From positions 558,001-622,000 of the forward strand of contig NZ_AP024903.1 in NCBI RefSeq assembly GCF_024347095.1: 64,000 nucleotides of DNA, written 5' to 3'. Made by a program: the position numbers and the translations under genes. The notes beneath the pieces are model-generated. The model was not told the origin of the DNA. It ran no database searches and was given only the letters and a program-made list of their open reading frames with translations. Below are positions 8,854 through 18,064 of this stretch, piece after piece (positions within the stretch are counted from its first letter, which is position 1; each line of letters starts with the position of its first letter). Source of the stretch: Vibrio rhizosphaerae. Lineage in GTDB: Bacteria; Pseudomonadota; Gammaproteobacteria; Enterobacterales; Vibrionaceae.

Positions 8854-11514
8854 ATGTCTGACATGAAGCATGACGTAGATGCACTGGAAACTCAGGAGTG
8901 GTTAGAAGCACTTGAGTCAGTTGTCCGTGAAGAAGGCGTTGAACGTGCTCAGTATCTCTTGGAAGAAGTTCTGGAGAAAGCACGTCTCGATGGCGTCGAT
9001 ATGCCAACAGGTGTTACAACAAACTATATCAATACAATCCCTGCTGATCAGGAACCTGCCTATCCGGGTGACACGACACTTGAGCGCCGTATCCGGTCAA
9101 TTATCCGCTGGAACGCAATCATGATCGTTCTTCGTGCTTCGAAGAAAGACTTAGAGTTGGGTGGCCACATGGCTTCATTCCAATCTTCTGCTGCGTTTTA
9201 TGAAACATGCTTTAACCATTTCTTCCGTGCGCCAAACGAGAAAGACGGCGGCGATCTGGTTTACTATCAAGGTCATATCTCTCCGGGGATCTATTCCCGT
9301 GCTTTTGTTGAAGGTCGTCTGACTGAAGAGCAACTGGATAACTTCCGTCAAGAAGTTGATGGTAAAGGGATTCCATCTTACCCACACCCGAAATTGATGC
9401 CTGAATTCTGGCAATTCCCAACCGTATCGATGGGACTTGGACCGATCTCTGCGATTTATCAGGCGCGTTTCCTGAAATATCTTGATGGTCGTGGCTTGAA
9501 AGATACCTCTGAACAGCGTGTTTATGCGTTCTTAGGTGATGGTGAAATGGACGAGCCAGAATCTCGTGGTGCAATCTCTTTTGCGGCGCGTGAAAAACTG
9601 GATAACCTTTGCTTCCTGATTAACTGTAACCTGCAACGTCTGGATGGACCGGTCATGGGTAACGGTAAAATCATTCAGGAACTGGAAGGTTTGTTCCGCG
9701 GTGCCGGCTGGAATGTGGTCAAAGTACTTTGGGGCAACAACTGGGATTCACTGCTGGCGAAAGACACCTCTGGCAAGCTGTTACAGTTGATGAACGAAAC
9801 CATTGACGGTGACTATCAGACCTTTAAGTCAAAAGATGGTGCTTATGTTCGTGAGCATTTCTTCGGCAAATATCCTGAAACAGCAGCGCTGGTTGCGGAT
9901 ATGACAGACGATGAGATCTTTGCGCTGAAACGCGGTGGTCACGATACATCGAAACTATTTGCTGCCTTCAAAAATGCTCAGGATACCAAAGGCCGTCCAA
10001 CCGTCATTCTGGCGAAAACGGTTAAGGGTTATGGCATGGGTGATGCCGCAGAAGGTAAAAACATTGCGCACCAAGTGAAGAAAATGGATATGACCCATGT
10101 CCTGAAGATGCGTGATCGTTTAGGCCTGCAAGACTTGATTTCAGATGAAGATGTGAAATCTCTGCCTTACCTGAAACTTGAAGAAGGTTCAAAAGAATAT
10201 GAATACCTGCACGCTCGTCGTAAAGCGTTGCACGGTTATACCCCACAGCGTCTGCCGAAGTTCACACAAGAATTCGTGACGCCAGCGTTGGATGAGTTCA
10301 AGCCGCTGCTGGAAGAGCAGAAGCGTGATATTTCTTCAACTATGGCATTTGTCCGGACACTGAACATCCTGCTGAAAGATAAAAATATCGGCCAGCATAT
10401 TGTGCCGATTATTGCTGATGAAGCCCGGACTTTCGGGATGGAAGGTTTGTTCCGTCAAATCGGTATCTACAACCCGCAAGGTCAAACGTATACACCGGAA
10501 GACCGCAGTGTTGTTGCTTACTATAAAGAAGATACCTCAGGTCAGGTTCTGCAAGAAGGGATCAACGAACTGGGCGCGATGTCTTCTTGGGTTGCTGCGG
10601 CAACATCATACAGCACCAACGACTTGCCGATGATTCCGTTCTACATCTACTACTCGATGTTCGGTTTCCAACGTGTCGGTGATATGGCATGGATGGCGGG
10701 TGACCAACAAGCACGCGGTTTCTTACTGGGTGGTACGGCCGGTCGGACAACGCTGAACGGTGAAGGTTTGCAACACGAAGATGGTCACAGCCATGTTCAG
10801 GCCAGCACCATTCCAAACTGTATTTCATATGATCCGACATTCGCTTATGAAGTCGCAGTGATCATTCAAGACGGTATTCGTCGCATGTATGGTGAACAAG
10901 AGAATGTTTACTACTACCTCACGCTGATGAATGAAAACTATGCAATGCCTGCGATGCCAGATGGTGCTGAAGAAGGGATTCGCAAAGGGATCTATAAACT
11001 GGAAACACATGCTGGTAACAAAGGTAAAGTGCAGTTGATGGGCTCTGGTACGATCATGAATGAAGTGCGTCAAGCTGCAGTGATCCTGAGCGAAGAATAT
11101 AACATTGCTTCTGATGTTTTCTCCGTGACTTCATTTAATGAACTGACTCGTGATGGTCAGGCATGTGAGCGTGACAACATGCTGCATCCTGAAGCGGAAG
11201 AGAAAGTGCCTTATATCGCGACTGTGATGGGTTCTGAGCCTGCAATCGCAGCTACAGATTATATGAAAAACTATGCCGAACAGGTGCGTGCTTATATACC
11301 TGCTGCATCTTATAAAGTTCTGGGAACCGATGGTTTCGGTCGCTCTGACAGCCGTGAAAACTTACGTCGTCACTTTGAAGTGAATGCGGGATATGTTGTG
11401 GTTGCTGCACTGAATGAACTGGCTAAACGAGGTGATATCGAGAAATCTGTTGTGACCGCAGCGATTAAGAAATTCGATATCGATACAGAAAAAACAAACC
11501 CGCTATACGCTTAA
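8854..11514 (+). CDS. aceE: Pyruvate dehydrogenase E1 component AceE
   Basis: An 886-residue homodimeric thiamine-diphosphate enzyme that decarboxylates pyruvate and reductively acetylates the lipoyl groups of AceF. The ThDP/Mg motif begins with GDGEMDEPES and ends about 30 residues later with NCNLQRLDGP. HMASFQSSAAFYE near the N-terminus and QHEDGHSHVQASTIP in the middle carry conserved active-site histidines. The C-terminal GTDGFGRSDSRENLR is typical of the family. ATG 8854 has AAGGAAAG ahead of it; in-frame codons upstream to 8794 lack a ribosome site. Length matches E. coli (887). aceF follows after 16 bp. Confidence 0.98.
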   Translation: MSDMKHDVDALETQEWLEALESVVREEGVERAQYLLEEVLEKARLDGVDMPTGVTTNYINTIPADQEPAYPGDTTLERRIRSIIRWNAIMIVLRASKKDLELGGHMASFQSSAAFYETCFNHFFRAPNEKDGGDLVYYQGHISPGIYSRAFVEGRLTEEQLDNFRQEVDGKGIPSYPHPKLMPEFWQFPTVSMGLGPISAIYQARFLKYLDGRGLKDTSEQRVYAFLGDGEMDEPESRGAISFAAREKLDNLCFLINCNLQRLDGPVMGNGKIIQELEGLFRGAGWNVVKVLWGNNWDSLLAKDTSGKLLQLMNETIDGDYQTFKSKDGAYVREHFFGKYPETAALVADMTDDEIFALKRGGHDTSKLFAAFKNAQDTKGRPTVILAKTVKGYGMGDAAEGKNIAHQVKKMDMTHVLKMRDRLGLQDLISDEDVKSLPYLKLEEGSKEYEYLHARRKALHGYTPQRLPKFTQEFVTPALDEFKPLLEEQKRDISSTMAFVRTLNILLKDKNIGQHIVPIIADEARTFGMEGLFRQIGIYNPQGQTYTPEDRSVVAYYKEDTSGQVLQEGINELGAMSSWVAAATSYSTNDLPMIPFYIYYSMFGFQRVGDMAWMAGDQQARGFLLGGTAGRTTLNGEGLQHEDGHSHVQASTIPNCISYDPTFAYEVAVIIQDGIRRMYGEQENVYYYLTLMNENYAMPAMPDGAEEGIRKGIYKLETHAGNKGKVQLMGSGTIMNEVRQAAVILSEEYNIASDVFSVTSFNELTRDGQACERDNMLHPEAEEKVPYIATVMGSEPAIAATDYMKNYAEQVRAYIPAASYKVLGTDGFGRSDSRENLRRHFEVNAGYVVVAALNELAKRGDIEKSVVTAAIKKFDIDTEKTNPLYA

Positions 11515-11530
11515 TTGAGGTAGAAAAACA

Positions 11531-13405
11531 ATGACAATCGAAATTAATGTACCTGATATTGGTGCGGATGAGGTTGAAGTCACTGAGATTCTGGTAAGCG
11601 TTGGTGACAAAGTTGAAGAAGAGCAATCCCTGATCACTGTTGAAGGTGACAAAGCTTCTATGGAAGTGCCTGCATCGCAAGGCGGGATTGTCAAAGAGAT
11701 CAAAATTGCCGTGGGCGATAAGGTGTCGACTGACTCGTTGATCATGATCTTTGAAGATGAAGGTGCAGCATCCGCTGCACCGGCTGCTGATGCCAAGTCT
11801 GAAGATGCTGCACCAGCGGCATCAACAGCAAGCACTGAAGTGAAAGAAGTGCATGTGCCTGATATCGGTGGCGACGAAGTTGAAGTCACTGAAATCATGG
11901 TTGCTGTGGGTGATCAGGTTGAAGAAGAGCAATCACTGCTGACGGTTGAAGGTGACAAAGCTTCGATGGAAGTGCCTGCACCATTTGCCGGTACAGTCAA
12001 AGAAATCAAAGTTGCGACGGGTGACAAAGTGTCAACCAGTTCGCTGATTATGGTCTTTGAAGTTGCTGGCTCCGGTGCTGCACCAGCTGCGACTGCTGAA
12101 GCGCCAGCGGCTGCTTCCTCTGGATCAGCTCCGAAAGATGTACACGTCCCGGATATCGGTGGTGATGAAGTTGAAGTCACTGAAATCATGGTCGCTGTGG
12201 GTGACTCGATCACTGAAGAGCAGTCACTGATTACCGTGGAAGGCGATAAAGCTTCAATGGAAGTGCCTGCACCCTTTGCCGGTACGGTCAAAGAAATCAA
12301 AATCAAAGTCGGTGACAAAGTATCAACAGACTCTTTGATCATGGTCTTTGAAGTGGCCGGTGCTGCTCCTGCTGAAGCGCCTGCAAAATCAGAGTCTGCA
12401 CCAGCACCAAAAGCAAATGCTGAAAAACCGGCCGCTGCGAGTGCTGCACCAGCAACGGGTGATTTCCAGGAAAATAACGAGTATGCGCACGCCTCTCCGG
12501 TTGTTCGCCGTCTGGCTCGCGAGTTCGGTGTTAATCTGGCTAAAGTGAAAGGTACGGGGCGTAAGAGCCGTATCCTGAAAGAAGATGTCCAGAACTTTGT
12601 CAAAGAAGCCCTGAAACGACTAGAGTCTGGTGCTGCTTCTGGGAAAGGTGACGGCAGTGCATTGGGTCTGTTGCCATGGCCAAAAGTGGACTTCAGTAAG
12701 TTTGGTGAAACGGAAGTTAAGCCATTATCTCGCATTAAGAAGATCTCCGGTGCAAACCTCGCACGTAACTGGGTCATGATTCCTCATGTAACCCAGTGGG
12801 ATAATGCGGATATCACTGAGCTGGAAGCATTCCGTAAAGAACAGAATGCGATTGAAGCGAAGAAAGATACCGGCATGAAGATCACGCCACTGGTTTTCAT
12901 CATGAAAGCTGCGGCCAAAGCTCTGGAAGCCTTCCCATCATTCAACGCTTCGCTGTCTGAAGACGGTGAAAGCCTGATTGTGAAGAAATACGTTAACATC
13001 GGGATTGCAGTCGATACGCCAAATGGCTTGGTGGTTCCTGTGTTCAAAGATGTGAACAAGAAGGGCATTTATGAGCTTTCAGAAGAGTTGATGGCTGTTT
13101 CCAAGAAAGCTCGAGCCGGTAAACTGACTGCCTCAGATATGCAAGGTGGCTGTTTCACGATTTCTAGTCTGGGTGGTATCGGTGGTACAGCCTTTACACC
13201 AATCGTGAATGCACCTGAAGTTGCAATTTTGGGTGTTTCTAAATCAGAAATGAAACCAGTATGGAATGGCAAGGATTTTGTTCCTCGTCTGCAACTGCCA
13301 CTCTCTCTGTCTTACGATCACCGTGTGATCGATGGAGCTGAGGGTGCACGTTTCATCAGTTACCTGAACGGTTGCCTGAGCGATATTCGTCGTTTGGTAC
13401 TGTAA
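11531..13405 (+). CDS. aceF: Dihydrolipoamide acetyltransferase (PDH E2) AceF
   Basis: A 624-residue core subunit that transfers acetyl groups from lipoyl-lysine to CoA. It has three N-terminal lipoyl domains, each with [11 protein letters not shown] around the lipoylated lysine (first Lys41, then about 143 and 243), joined by Ala/Pro linkers. The peripheral subunit-binding domain follows ([23 protein letters not shown] approximates it, about 325-360). The catalytic domain ends with [17 protein letters not shown], which holds the active-site His and Asp. Three lipoyl domains is the E. coli arrangement. The stop is followed by a hairpin, so lpd is separately transcribed or read through. Confidence 0.97.
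   Translation: MTIEINVPDIGADEVEVTEILVSVGDKVEEEQSLITVEGDKASMEVPASQGGIVKEIKIAVGDKVSTDSLIMIFEDEGAASAAPAADAKSEDAAPAASTASTEVKEVHVPDIGGDEVEVTEIMVAVGDQVEEEQSLLTVEGDKASMEVPAPFAGTVKEIKVATGDKVSTSSLIMVFEVAGSGAAPAATAEAPAAASSGSAPKDVHVPDIGGDEVEVTEIMVAVGDSITEEQSLITVEGDKASMEVPAPFAGTVKEIKIKVGDKVSTDSLIMVFEVAGAAPAEAPAKSESAPAPKANAEKPAAASAAPATGDFQENNEYAHASPVVRRLAREFGVNLAKVKGTGRKSRILKEDVQNFVKEALKRLESGAASGKGDGSALGLLPWPKVDFSKFGETEVKPLSRIKKISGANLARNWVMIPHVTQWDNADITELEAFRKEQNAIEAKKDTGMKITPLVFIMKAAAKALEAFPSFNASLSEDGESLIVKKYVNIGIAVDTPNGLVVPVFKDVNKKGIYELSEELMAVSKKARAGKLTASDMQGGCFTISSLGGIGGTAFTPIVNAPEVAILGVSKSEMKPVWNGKDFVPRLQLPLSLSYDHRVIDGAEGARFISYLNGCLSDIRRLVL
11540..12357 (+). repeat. Three tandem lipoyl-domain coding repeats in aceF
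   Basis: Three segments of roughly 230 bp start near 11546, 11852 and 12143 and encode nearly the same domain: [13 protein letters not shown], then [18 protein letters not shown], then [20 protein letters not shown] ends. At DNA level stretches such as GGTGACAAAGCTTC recur. The direct repeats are a likely target for unequal recombination. Confidence 0.85.
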
Positions 13406-13419
13406 TCTTGTGCAATGAA

Positions 13420-13441
13420 AAGGCGGCTGAATAGCCGCCTT
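13420..13441. terminator. Hairpin after aceF
   Basis: A perfect 9-bp stem, AAGGCGGCT (13420-13428) and AGCCGCCTT (13433-13441), has loop GAAT and starts 14 bp past the aceF stop. No T run follows on the plus strand, while the minus strand has TTTTCATT. It may be a partial terminator allowing read-through into lpd. Confidence 0.6.
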
Positions 13442-13649
13442 AATCAATAGAATCAAAGGGCAATTAAAACCGCAATGTTATTCTTGAGTTTTAATTGTTG
13501 ACTGGCTCACAGGCTTTGGGGTTTATCTTTTCATATCATTAACATCTCTGTAAACTGGATTGGTTTTAGGATTCATTCCTCACATGTTTAAGACGTATGT
13601 TTTTGAAGCCCCGTTAGCCTGTAAGGGATAATGACTACAAGAGGTCAAA

Positions 13650-15074
13650 ATGAGCAAAGAAATCAAAACCCAGGTGGTTGTGCTAGGTGCAGGTCCTGCT
13701 GGTTACTCCGCTGCTTTCCGTTGTGCCGACTTAGGTCTGGAAACTGTAATTATCGAGCGTTACAACACCCTTGGTGGTGTCTGTTTGAATGTCGGTTGTA
13801 TTCCGTCTAAAGCACTATTGCATGTTGCGAAAGTGATTGAAGAAGCGAAAGCATTATCAGAACACGGCATCGTGTTTGGCGAACCGTCAACAGACATCGA
13901 TAAGATTCGTCTGTGGAAAGAAAAAGTAATCAACCAGTTAACTGGCGGTCTGAGCGGTATGGCGAAGATGCGTAAAGTGAACGTTGTTAACGGCTTTGGT
14001 AAGTTTACCGGGCCAAACAGCATCGAAGTTGAAGGTGAAGATGGTAAAACCGTCATTAACTTCGACAATGCGATTATCGCAGCCGGTTCTCGTCCGATTG
14101 AATTACCATTTATTCCGCATGAAGACCCACGCATTTGGGACTCAACGGATGCACTTGAATTGAAAGAAGTGCCGAAGAAAATGCTGATCATGGGTGGCGG
14201 TATTATCGGTCTTGAAATGGGTACGGTTTATCACGCACTCGGTTCACAGATTGATGTGGTTGAAATGTTTGATCAGGTGATTCCTGCGGCAGATAAAGAT
14301 GTCGTGAAAGTCTTCACCAAACGCATCAAAGACAAGTTTAGCCTGATGCTGGAAACCAAAGTCACTGCTGTTGAAGCAAAAGACGATGGTATTTATGTGT
14401 CGATGGAAGGCAAAAATGCGCCGGCAGAAGCAGAGCGCTATGACGCAGTCTTGGTTGCAATCGGCCGGACGCCAAACGGTAAACTGCTCGATGCAGAGAA
14501 AGCTGGTGTTGAAGTTGATGATCGCGGCTTTATCAATGTTGATAAGCAAATGCGTACTAATGTTCCTCATCTGTTTGCAATCGGTGATATCGTTGGTCAG
14601 CCAATGCTGGCACACAAAGGGGTTCATGAAGGACATGTTGCTGCTGAAGTAATTGCCGGTAAGAAACATTACTTTGATCCGAAAGTGATCCCATCAATTG
14701 CATATACTGAGCCTGAAGTCGCATGGGTTGGTAAGACTGAGAAAGAAGCCAAAGCTGAAGGAATCAACTACGAAGTTGCCACTTTCCCTTGGGCTGCATC
14801 TGGCCGTGCTATCGCATCAGATTGTTCTGATGGGATGACGAAGATGATCTTCGACAAAGACACACATCGCGTGATCGGTGGTGCGATTGTCGGCACCAAT
14901 GGTGGCGAACTGTTGGGTGAAATTGGTCTGGCGATTGAGATGGGTTGTGATGCTGAAGATTTGGCGCTCACCATTCATGCTCACCCGACACTGCATGAGT
15001 CAGTGGGTCTGGCGGCTGAAGTTTTCGAAGGCACAATTACGGATCTGCCAAACGCGAAAGCGAAAAAGAAATAA
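13650..15074 (+). CDS. lpd: Dihydrolipoamide dehydrogenase Lpd (E3)
   Basis: A 474-residue FAD flavoprotein that reoxidises dihydrolipoamide with NAD+ for pyruvate dehydrogenase, 2-oxoglutarate dehydrogenase and glycine cleavage. It shows the FAD-binding GAGPAGYSAAFRCADLG, the redox disulfide GGVCLNVGCIPSKALL, the NAD-binding GGGIIGLEMGTVYHALG, the second FAD contact LFAIGDIVGQPMLAHK, and the C-terminal dimerisation domain with the catalytic pair in HAHPTLHES. ATG 13650 follows an AAGAGGTCAAA ribosome site. The 244-bp gap after aceF leaves room for a separate promoter, as known for lpd in E. coli. Confidence 0.98.
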   Translation: MSKEIKTQVVVLGAGPAGYSAAFRCADLGLETVIIERYNTLGGVCLNVGCIPSKALLHVAKVIEEAKALSEHGIVFGEPSTDIDKIRLWKEKVINQLTGGLSGMAKMRKVNVVNGFGKFTGPNSIEVEGEDGKTVINFDNAIIAAGSRPIELPFIPHEDPRIWDSTDALELKEVPKKMLIMGGGIIGLEMGTVYHALGSQIDVVEMFDQVIPAADKDVVKVFTKRIKDKFSLMLETKVTAVEAKDDGIYVSMEGKNAPAEAERYDAVLVAIGRTPNGKLLDAEKAGVEVDDRGFINVDKQMRTNVPHLFAIGDIVGQPMLAHKGVHEGHVAAEVIAGKKHYFDPKVIPSIAYTEPEVAWVGKTEKEAKAEGINYEVATFPWAASGRAIASDCSDGMTKMIFDKDTHRVIGGAIVGTNGGELLGEIGLAIEMGCDAEDLALTIHAHPTLHESVGLAAEVFEGTITDLPNAKAKKK

Positions 15075-15092
15075 TGGCTGATGCTCTTTAAT

Positions 15093-15127
15093 AAAAAAAC
15101 CGCTGTGATGACAGCGGTTTTTTTATC
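15093..15127. terminator. Strong bidirectional terminator between lpd and the hapR-type gene
   Basis: AAAAAAACCGCTGT (15093-15106), loop GATG, ACAGCGGTTTTTTT: a GC-rich stem flanked by A and T runs, working on both strands. It lies 18 bp past lpd and about 80 bp from the 3' end of the convergent regulator gene. Confidence 0.92.
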
Positions 15128-15209
15128 TCTGAAGTCCGGTTGAAGCTCTCACTGGAACGAACACACTTTCCAGTCGAACACGAAGAGAGTGGAGTTCATT
15201 GATAATACA

Positions 15210-15830
15210 TTAAGCCCGACGGTTATTATAAATACATAACATGTCCAGATAACTGTTCACCAGGTCATCGATCTCTTTTTGATCTTGTAGACGGTTAACC
15301 TGAACAAACAGAGAGTAGAAGATGCCGAGGAACAAAGTGACCAAATGCTCAGGATCATAATGTTCACTGACATCGCCACGCTCAACTGCTTTGGTAAACA
15401 TATTTTTCACCAACAGGCGGTTGGTATGGTTGGTCGAGACAAATAGTGGCCAGACTTCATCACGAGTGGATGCACTCCATTCGAACCACACTTTCAGCCA
15501 ATGACAATCTTCAAAAACCAGTTTTGTCATTTTATGGGTCAGGTTATAGAGGTTATCTTTGATATAACTATCCACGTCGATATTATCTGCGAGGAAGTTT
15601 GAGAATTGGTGAACAACGTGGGTGAGCACATCATCAACTAAATCTTCCCGTGTTGGGAAATAGTTGAATACAGTTGCAACAGAAACCTGAGCAATCTCAG
15701 CGATATCTGCATGTCCACCACGTCCGATACCTCGTTTAGCAAAAACTTCAAGCGCTATTTCCATGAGCTGAAGTTTGCGTTTCTGAGGTGATAATCGTGT
15801 ACGAGGGCGTTTTTCTATTGAAGCGTCCAT
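15210..15830 (-). CDS. hapR: Quorum-sensing master regulator, LuxR/HapR/SmcR/OpaR family
   Basis: A 206-residue TetR-fold dimeric DNA-binding protein. In vibrios it accumulates at high cell density and controls biofilm, proteases, competence and virulence. The N-terminal helix-turn-helix is almost identical to V. cholerae HapR: KRPRTRLSPQKRKLQLMEIA, GIGRGGHADIAEIAQVSVAT, VFNYFPTREDLVD. The family signatures HWLKVWFEWSASTRDEVWPL and LDMLCIYN follow. The start is ATG 15830, preceded by AAGGA; a TTG six codons earlier overlaps that ribosome site. The gene is convergent with lpd and divergent from hpt. The leader holds a Qrr-like target and an upstream LuxR-type box (separate entries). Confidence 0.96.
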   Translation of the reverse strand: MDASIEKRPRTRLSPQKRKLQLMEIALEVFAKRGIGRGGHADIAEIAQVSVATVFNYFPTREDLVDDVLTHVVHQFSNFLADNIDVDSYIKDNLYNLTHKMTKLVFEDCHWLKVWFEWSASTRDEVWPLFVSTNHTNRLLVKNMFTKAVERGDVSEHYDPEHLVTLFLGIFYSLFVQVNRLQDQKEIDDLVNSYLDMLCIYNNRRA

Positions 15831-15838
15831 AGTTTTTT

Positions 15839-15863
15839 TCCTTGCCAATTACGTTGAATGAAT
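15839..15863 (-). promoter_or_regulatory. Predicted Qrr small-RNA target in the hapR-type leader
   Basis: Read on the plus strand, 15840-15862 resembles the conserved Qrr core (CUAGCCAACUGACGUUG then UUAGUGAA): CCTTGCCAA, then ACGTTG, then TGAA in the same order with small gaps. The mRNA is the opposite strand and is therefore complementary to Qrr. The segment overlaps the AAGG ribosome site. In V. cholerae and V. harveyi, Qrr pairing at this place blocks translation at low cell density. Confidence 0.75.
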
Positions 15864-15996
15864 ATGTGTTCTAATGATTATTTTATTATTTTGTGTTCGA
15901 TATATGAGTGTAATGGTGCATATGTGTCAGGTCAATTATTTCTATGAAGTTTTTGTGCAGTGCCTCAAGTATCATTAATGATAGAATTGAATCATA

Positions 15997-16016
15997 TTAG
16001 TGATAATTATCGTGAA
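15997..16016. promoter_or_regulatory. Candidate LuxR/HapR-type binding site
   Basis: TTAGTGATAA-TTATCGTGAA is an imperfect inverted repeat resembling the LuxR-family consensus half-sites TTATTGATAA / TTATCAATAA. It lies about 170 bp upstream of the regulator start. Members of this family repress their own genes, so an autoregulatory site here is plausible. Confidence 0.45.
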
Positions 16017-16111
16017 ATTATGTCTTTATTTTATAGATGAATTTTATTCATCCGGCAGTTGAGCAAAATGACATGACATACTTTCGTTGAGCAGAGAGAT
16101 AGCGAGCGTTT

Positions 16112-16160
16112 TGACCGTTCGGTCAGGTTTGTTTAACTCTGATCTCAGAGGTGGTACTAT
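16112..16160 (+). promoter_or_regulatory. Inverted repeat and sigma-70-like promoter before hpt
   Basis: TGACCG-TT-CGGTCA (16112-16125) is a perfect 6-bp inverted repeat of the kind bound by TetR-type repressors. Seven bases later comes TTTAAC (16132-16137), then 17 bp, then TACTAT (16155-16160), a fair -35/-10 pair directed at hpt about 100 bp away. No known regulator could be assigned. The remainder of 15849-16259 is AT-rich with no gene seen. Confidence 0.5.
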
Positions 16161-16259
16161 ACGCCCCCTTCATTGATAGGCTTATCATTCAAACGATGGC
16201 GGATTCAGTGACACAAGATGCATTAATGTAAAATGCCAAACCAAAGCAATGAGATTCTT

Positions 16260-16793
16260 ATGAAGCATACCGTTGAAGTCATGATTTCTGAGCAGGATGT
16301 CCAGAAACGTGTTCAAGCCCTAGGGAAGGAAATTACCGAATATTATCAGCATAGCGAGGAATTGGTTCTGGTCGGATTGCTCCGCGGATCATTCGTGTTT
16401 ATGGCTGATTTAGCCCGAGCGATTCAACTGACGCATCAAGTCGATTTTATGACGGCTTCCAGCTATGGGAACGCGATGGAAAGTTCACGGGATGTTCGTA
16501 TCCTGAAAGATCTCGATGATGATATCAAAGGGAAAGATGTCTTGCTGGTTGAAGATATTATCGATACGGGGAATACCTTAAATAAGGTCAAAGAGATTCT
16601 GTCGCTGCGCGAGCCACGTTCGATTCGTATCTGTACTTTACTGGATAAGCCTTCACGCCGTGAAGTACCGGTTGATGCAACATGGATTGGTTTTGAAATT
16701 CCAGATGAGTTTGTCGTGGGTGTCGGTATTGATTATGCACAGAAATACCGTCATTTGCCTTATATCGGTCGGGTGATCCTGCAAGAAGCATAA
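16260..16793 (+). CDS. hpt: Hypoxanthine phosphoribosyltransferase Hpt
   Basis: A 177-residue purine-salvage enzyme that makes IMP (and some GMP) from the free base and PRPP. The PRPP-binding motif is [13 protein letters not shown] (about residues 98-110). [15 protein letters not shown] (pyrophosphate loop), DFMTASSYG, the purine-binding [14 protein letters not shown] and [20 protein letters not shown] complete the type I PRTase fold. The start MKHTVEV at 16260 agrees with other Vibrio Hpt proteins. An ATG at 16233 is in frame but has no ribosome site. It is divergent from the hapR-type gene. Confidence 0.95.
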   Translation: MKHTVEVMISEQDVQKRVQALGKEITEYYQHSEELVLVGLLRGSFVFMADLARAIQLTHQVDFMTASSYGNAMESSRDVRILKDLDDDIKGKDVLLVEDIIDTGNTLNKVKEILSLREPRSIRICTLLDKPSRREVPVDATWIGFEIPDEFVVGVGIDYAQKYRHLPYIGRVILQEA

Positions 16794-16901
16794 GCTGATT
16801 GATGTGATACCCCATCGGTATAGGAACAGTAGATAGGAACAACAGGGGAATACCAAGAACGTGCCGCTCTGGCATGGCCGCTTGGAAATCGCTTTTGATC
16901 A

Positions 16902-16929
16902 AATAAGAGCCCGAAGAGGGCTTTTATTT
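16902..16929. terminator. Bidirectional terminator between hpt and can
   Basis: AATAAGAGCCC (16902-16912) and GGGCTTTTATT pair over 11 positions with one G-T, loop GAAGA. TTTTATTTT follows on the plus strand and there are A residues on the other side, so it can serve both convergent genes. Confidence 0.8.
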
Positions 16930-16975
16930 TATCCGGTCAATTCACTTCACGGATTCACTGTCAGTCAAACCGTCA

Positions 16976-17644
16976 TCAGCGACAAAGCAATTCATATTCA
17001 GGGTTGAGAATTTTTTCCATGGCTTGATGGTAATTGTCTTCAACCGTTTGCGGGGAATGACAACGAACCCCCAGATACTCTAGTTTTCCGTCTTCGATAC
17101 CGTAGACCACACCGTGTAATTCAATTTGTTGCCCTCGCTCCCATGCACCTTGCAGGATGGTCGAGTTACCCAAGTTATAAACCTGTTCTGCGACATTGAT
17201 TTCTGCCAGTTTGTCAGCGCGATCTTGATCTGACATCTTATCAAGGTAACCGCGGTGTTTGCAGTAGACATCATGAATATGCAGTAACCAGTTATTGATG
17301 AGTCCGAGCTTCGGAGTGTCAATTGCAGCATTGACGCCGCCACAGTGATAGTGCCCACAGATAATGACATGCTTCACTTTCAGAACATCAACCGCATACT
17401 GGACGACCGAGAGACAATTCAAATCGGTATGAATGACTAAGTTGGCAACATTGCGGTGAACAAAGAGTTCGCCGGCATAAAGTCCGGTCAGACGCTCTGC
17501 CGGAACGCGGCTGTCGGAACAACCAATCCACAGAAAATCAGGATTCTGGCCCTCTGCCAGTTTACTGAAATATTCAGGATTCTCTGCTTTAATCGCCTGG
17601 GTCCATTTCGCATTATTTTCGAATAGTGTTTTGATCTGGGGCAT
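16976..17644 (-). CDS. can: Beta-class carbonic anhydrase Can
   Basis: A 222-residue zinc enzyme interconverting CO2 and bicarbonate in the cytosol, supplying bicarbonate for carboxylations at ambient CO2. Zinc ligands are visible in [12 protein letters not shown] (Cys, with the Asp/Arg dyad) and [13 protein letters not shown] (His and Cys). [21 protein letters not shown] and [14 protein letters not shown] are typical of the E. coli Can (YadF) subgroup. Length matches E. coli (220). The can-yadG-yadH neighbourhood is also conserved. It is convergent with hpt and divergent from yadG. Confidence 0.96.
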   Translation of the reverse strand: MPQIKTLFENNAKWTQAIKAENPEYFSKLAEGQNPDFLWIGCSDSRVPAERLTGLYAGELFVHRNVANLVIHTDLNCLSVVQYAVDVLKVKHVIICGHYHCGGVNAAIDTPKLGLINNWLLHIHDVYCKHRGYLDKMSDQDRADKLAEINVAEQVYNLGNSTILQGAWERGQQIELHGVVYGIEDGKLEYLGVRCHSPQTVEDNYHQAMEKILNPEYELLCR

Positions 17645-17905
17645 CTTACTTTCCTTATCAGCAATGGGGTGTCTTTCCCACTACCTAAAGATAATCAATC
17701 CGATGGTTCGGTAGACTTAACTGGGAATCAATATACACAATCTGGTGGCGAATATATTGCTTTTTTTACTCATCTGATCAGATATAGCAACAACGGGAAA
17801 GTGTTGCTGATTATTTGTGCAATCTTTTAATGTTTAACCTGAATGACGAAGGAAAACGTAATTTTTGATATTTTCATGTTAAATGCCACCAATTTAGTTA
17901 TGATT

Positions 17906-17947
17906 TTTTGTTTTTTCTGCTGCAATTTCGCTATTTTGTTTTTTCTG
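17906..17947 (+). repeat. Two 14-bp direct repeats upstream of yadG
   Basis: TTTTGTTTTTTCTG occurs exactly at 17906-17919 and again at 17934-17947, a 28-bp period, in the 420-bp gap between can and yadG. The second copy is followed by ATATAAGG, which could be a -10 region. A regulatory role is possible. The rest of 17645-18064 is AT-rich with no gene seen. Confidence 0.45.
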
Positions 17948-18064
17948 ATATAAGGTTGAAACTGAGCGGCTGAGCCTCCATATGAACAGTATTCGTCTAT
18001 TCATATCCTTATCATCAGTTGCTGCTTCAGCAGGCGATGTCACTGACACAGGATCTTATTCAAT

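Noticed and set aside
11503..12777. Long antisense open frames opposite aceF
   Set aside because: They mirror the biased codon use of the Ala/Glu-rich lipoyl repeats and encode low-complexity Ser/Thr/Ala sequence.
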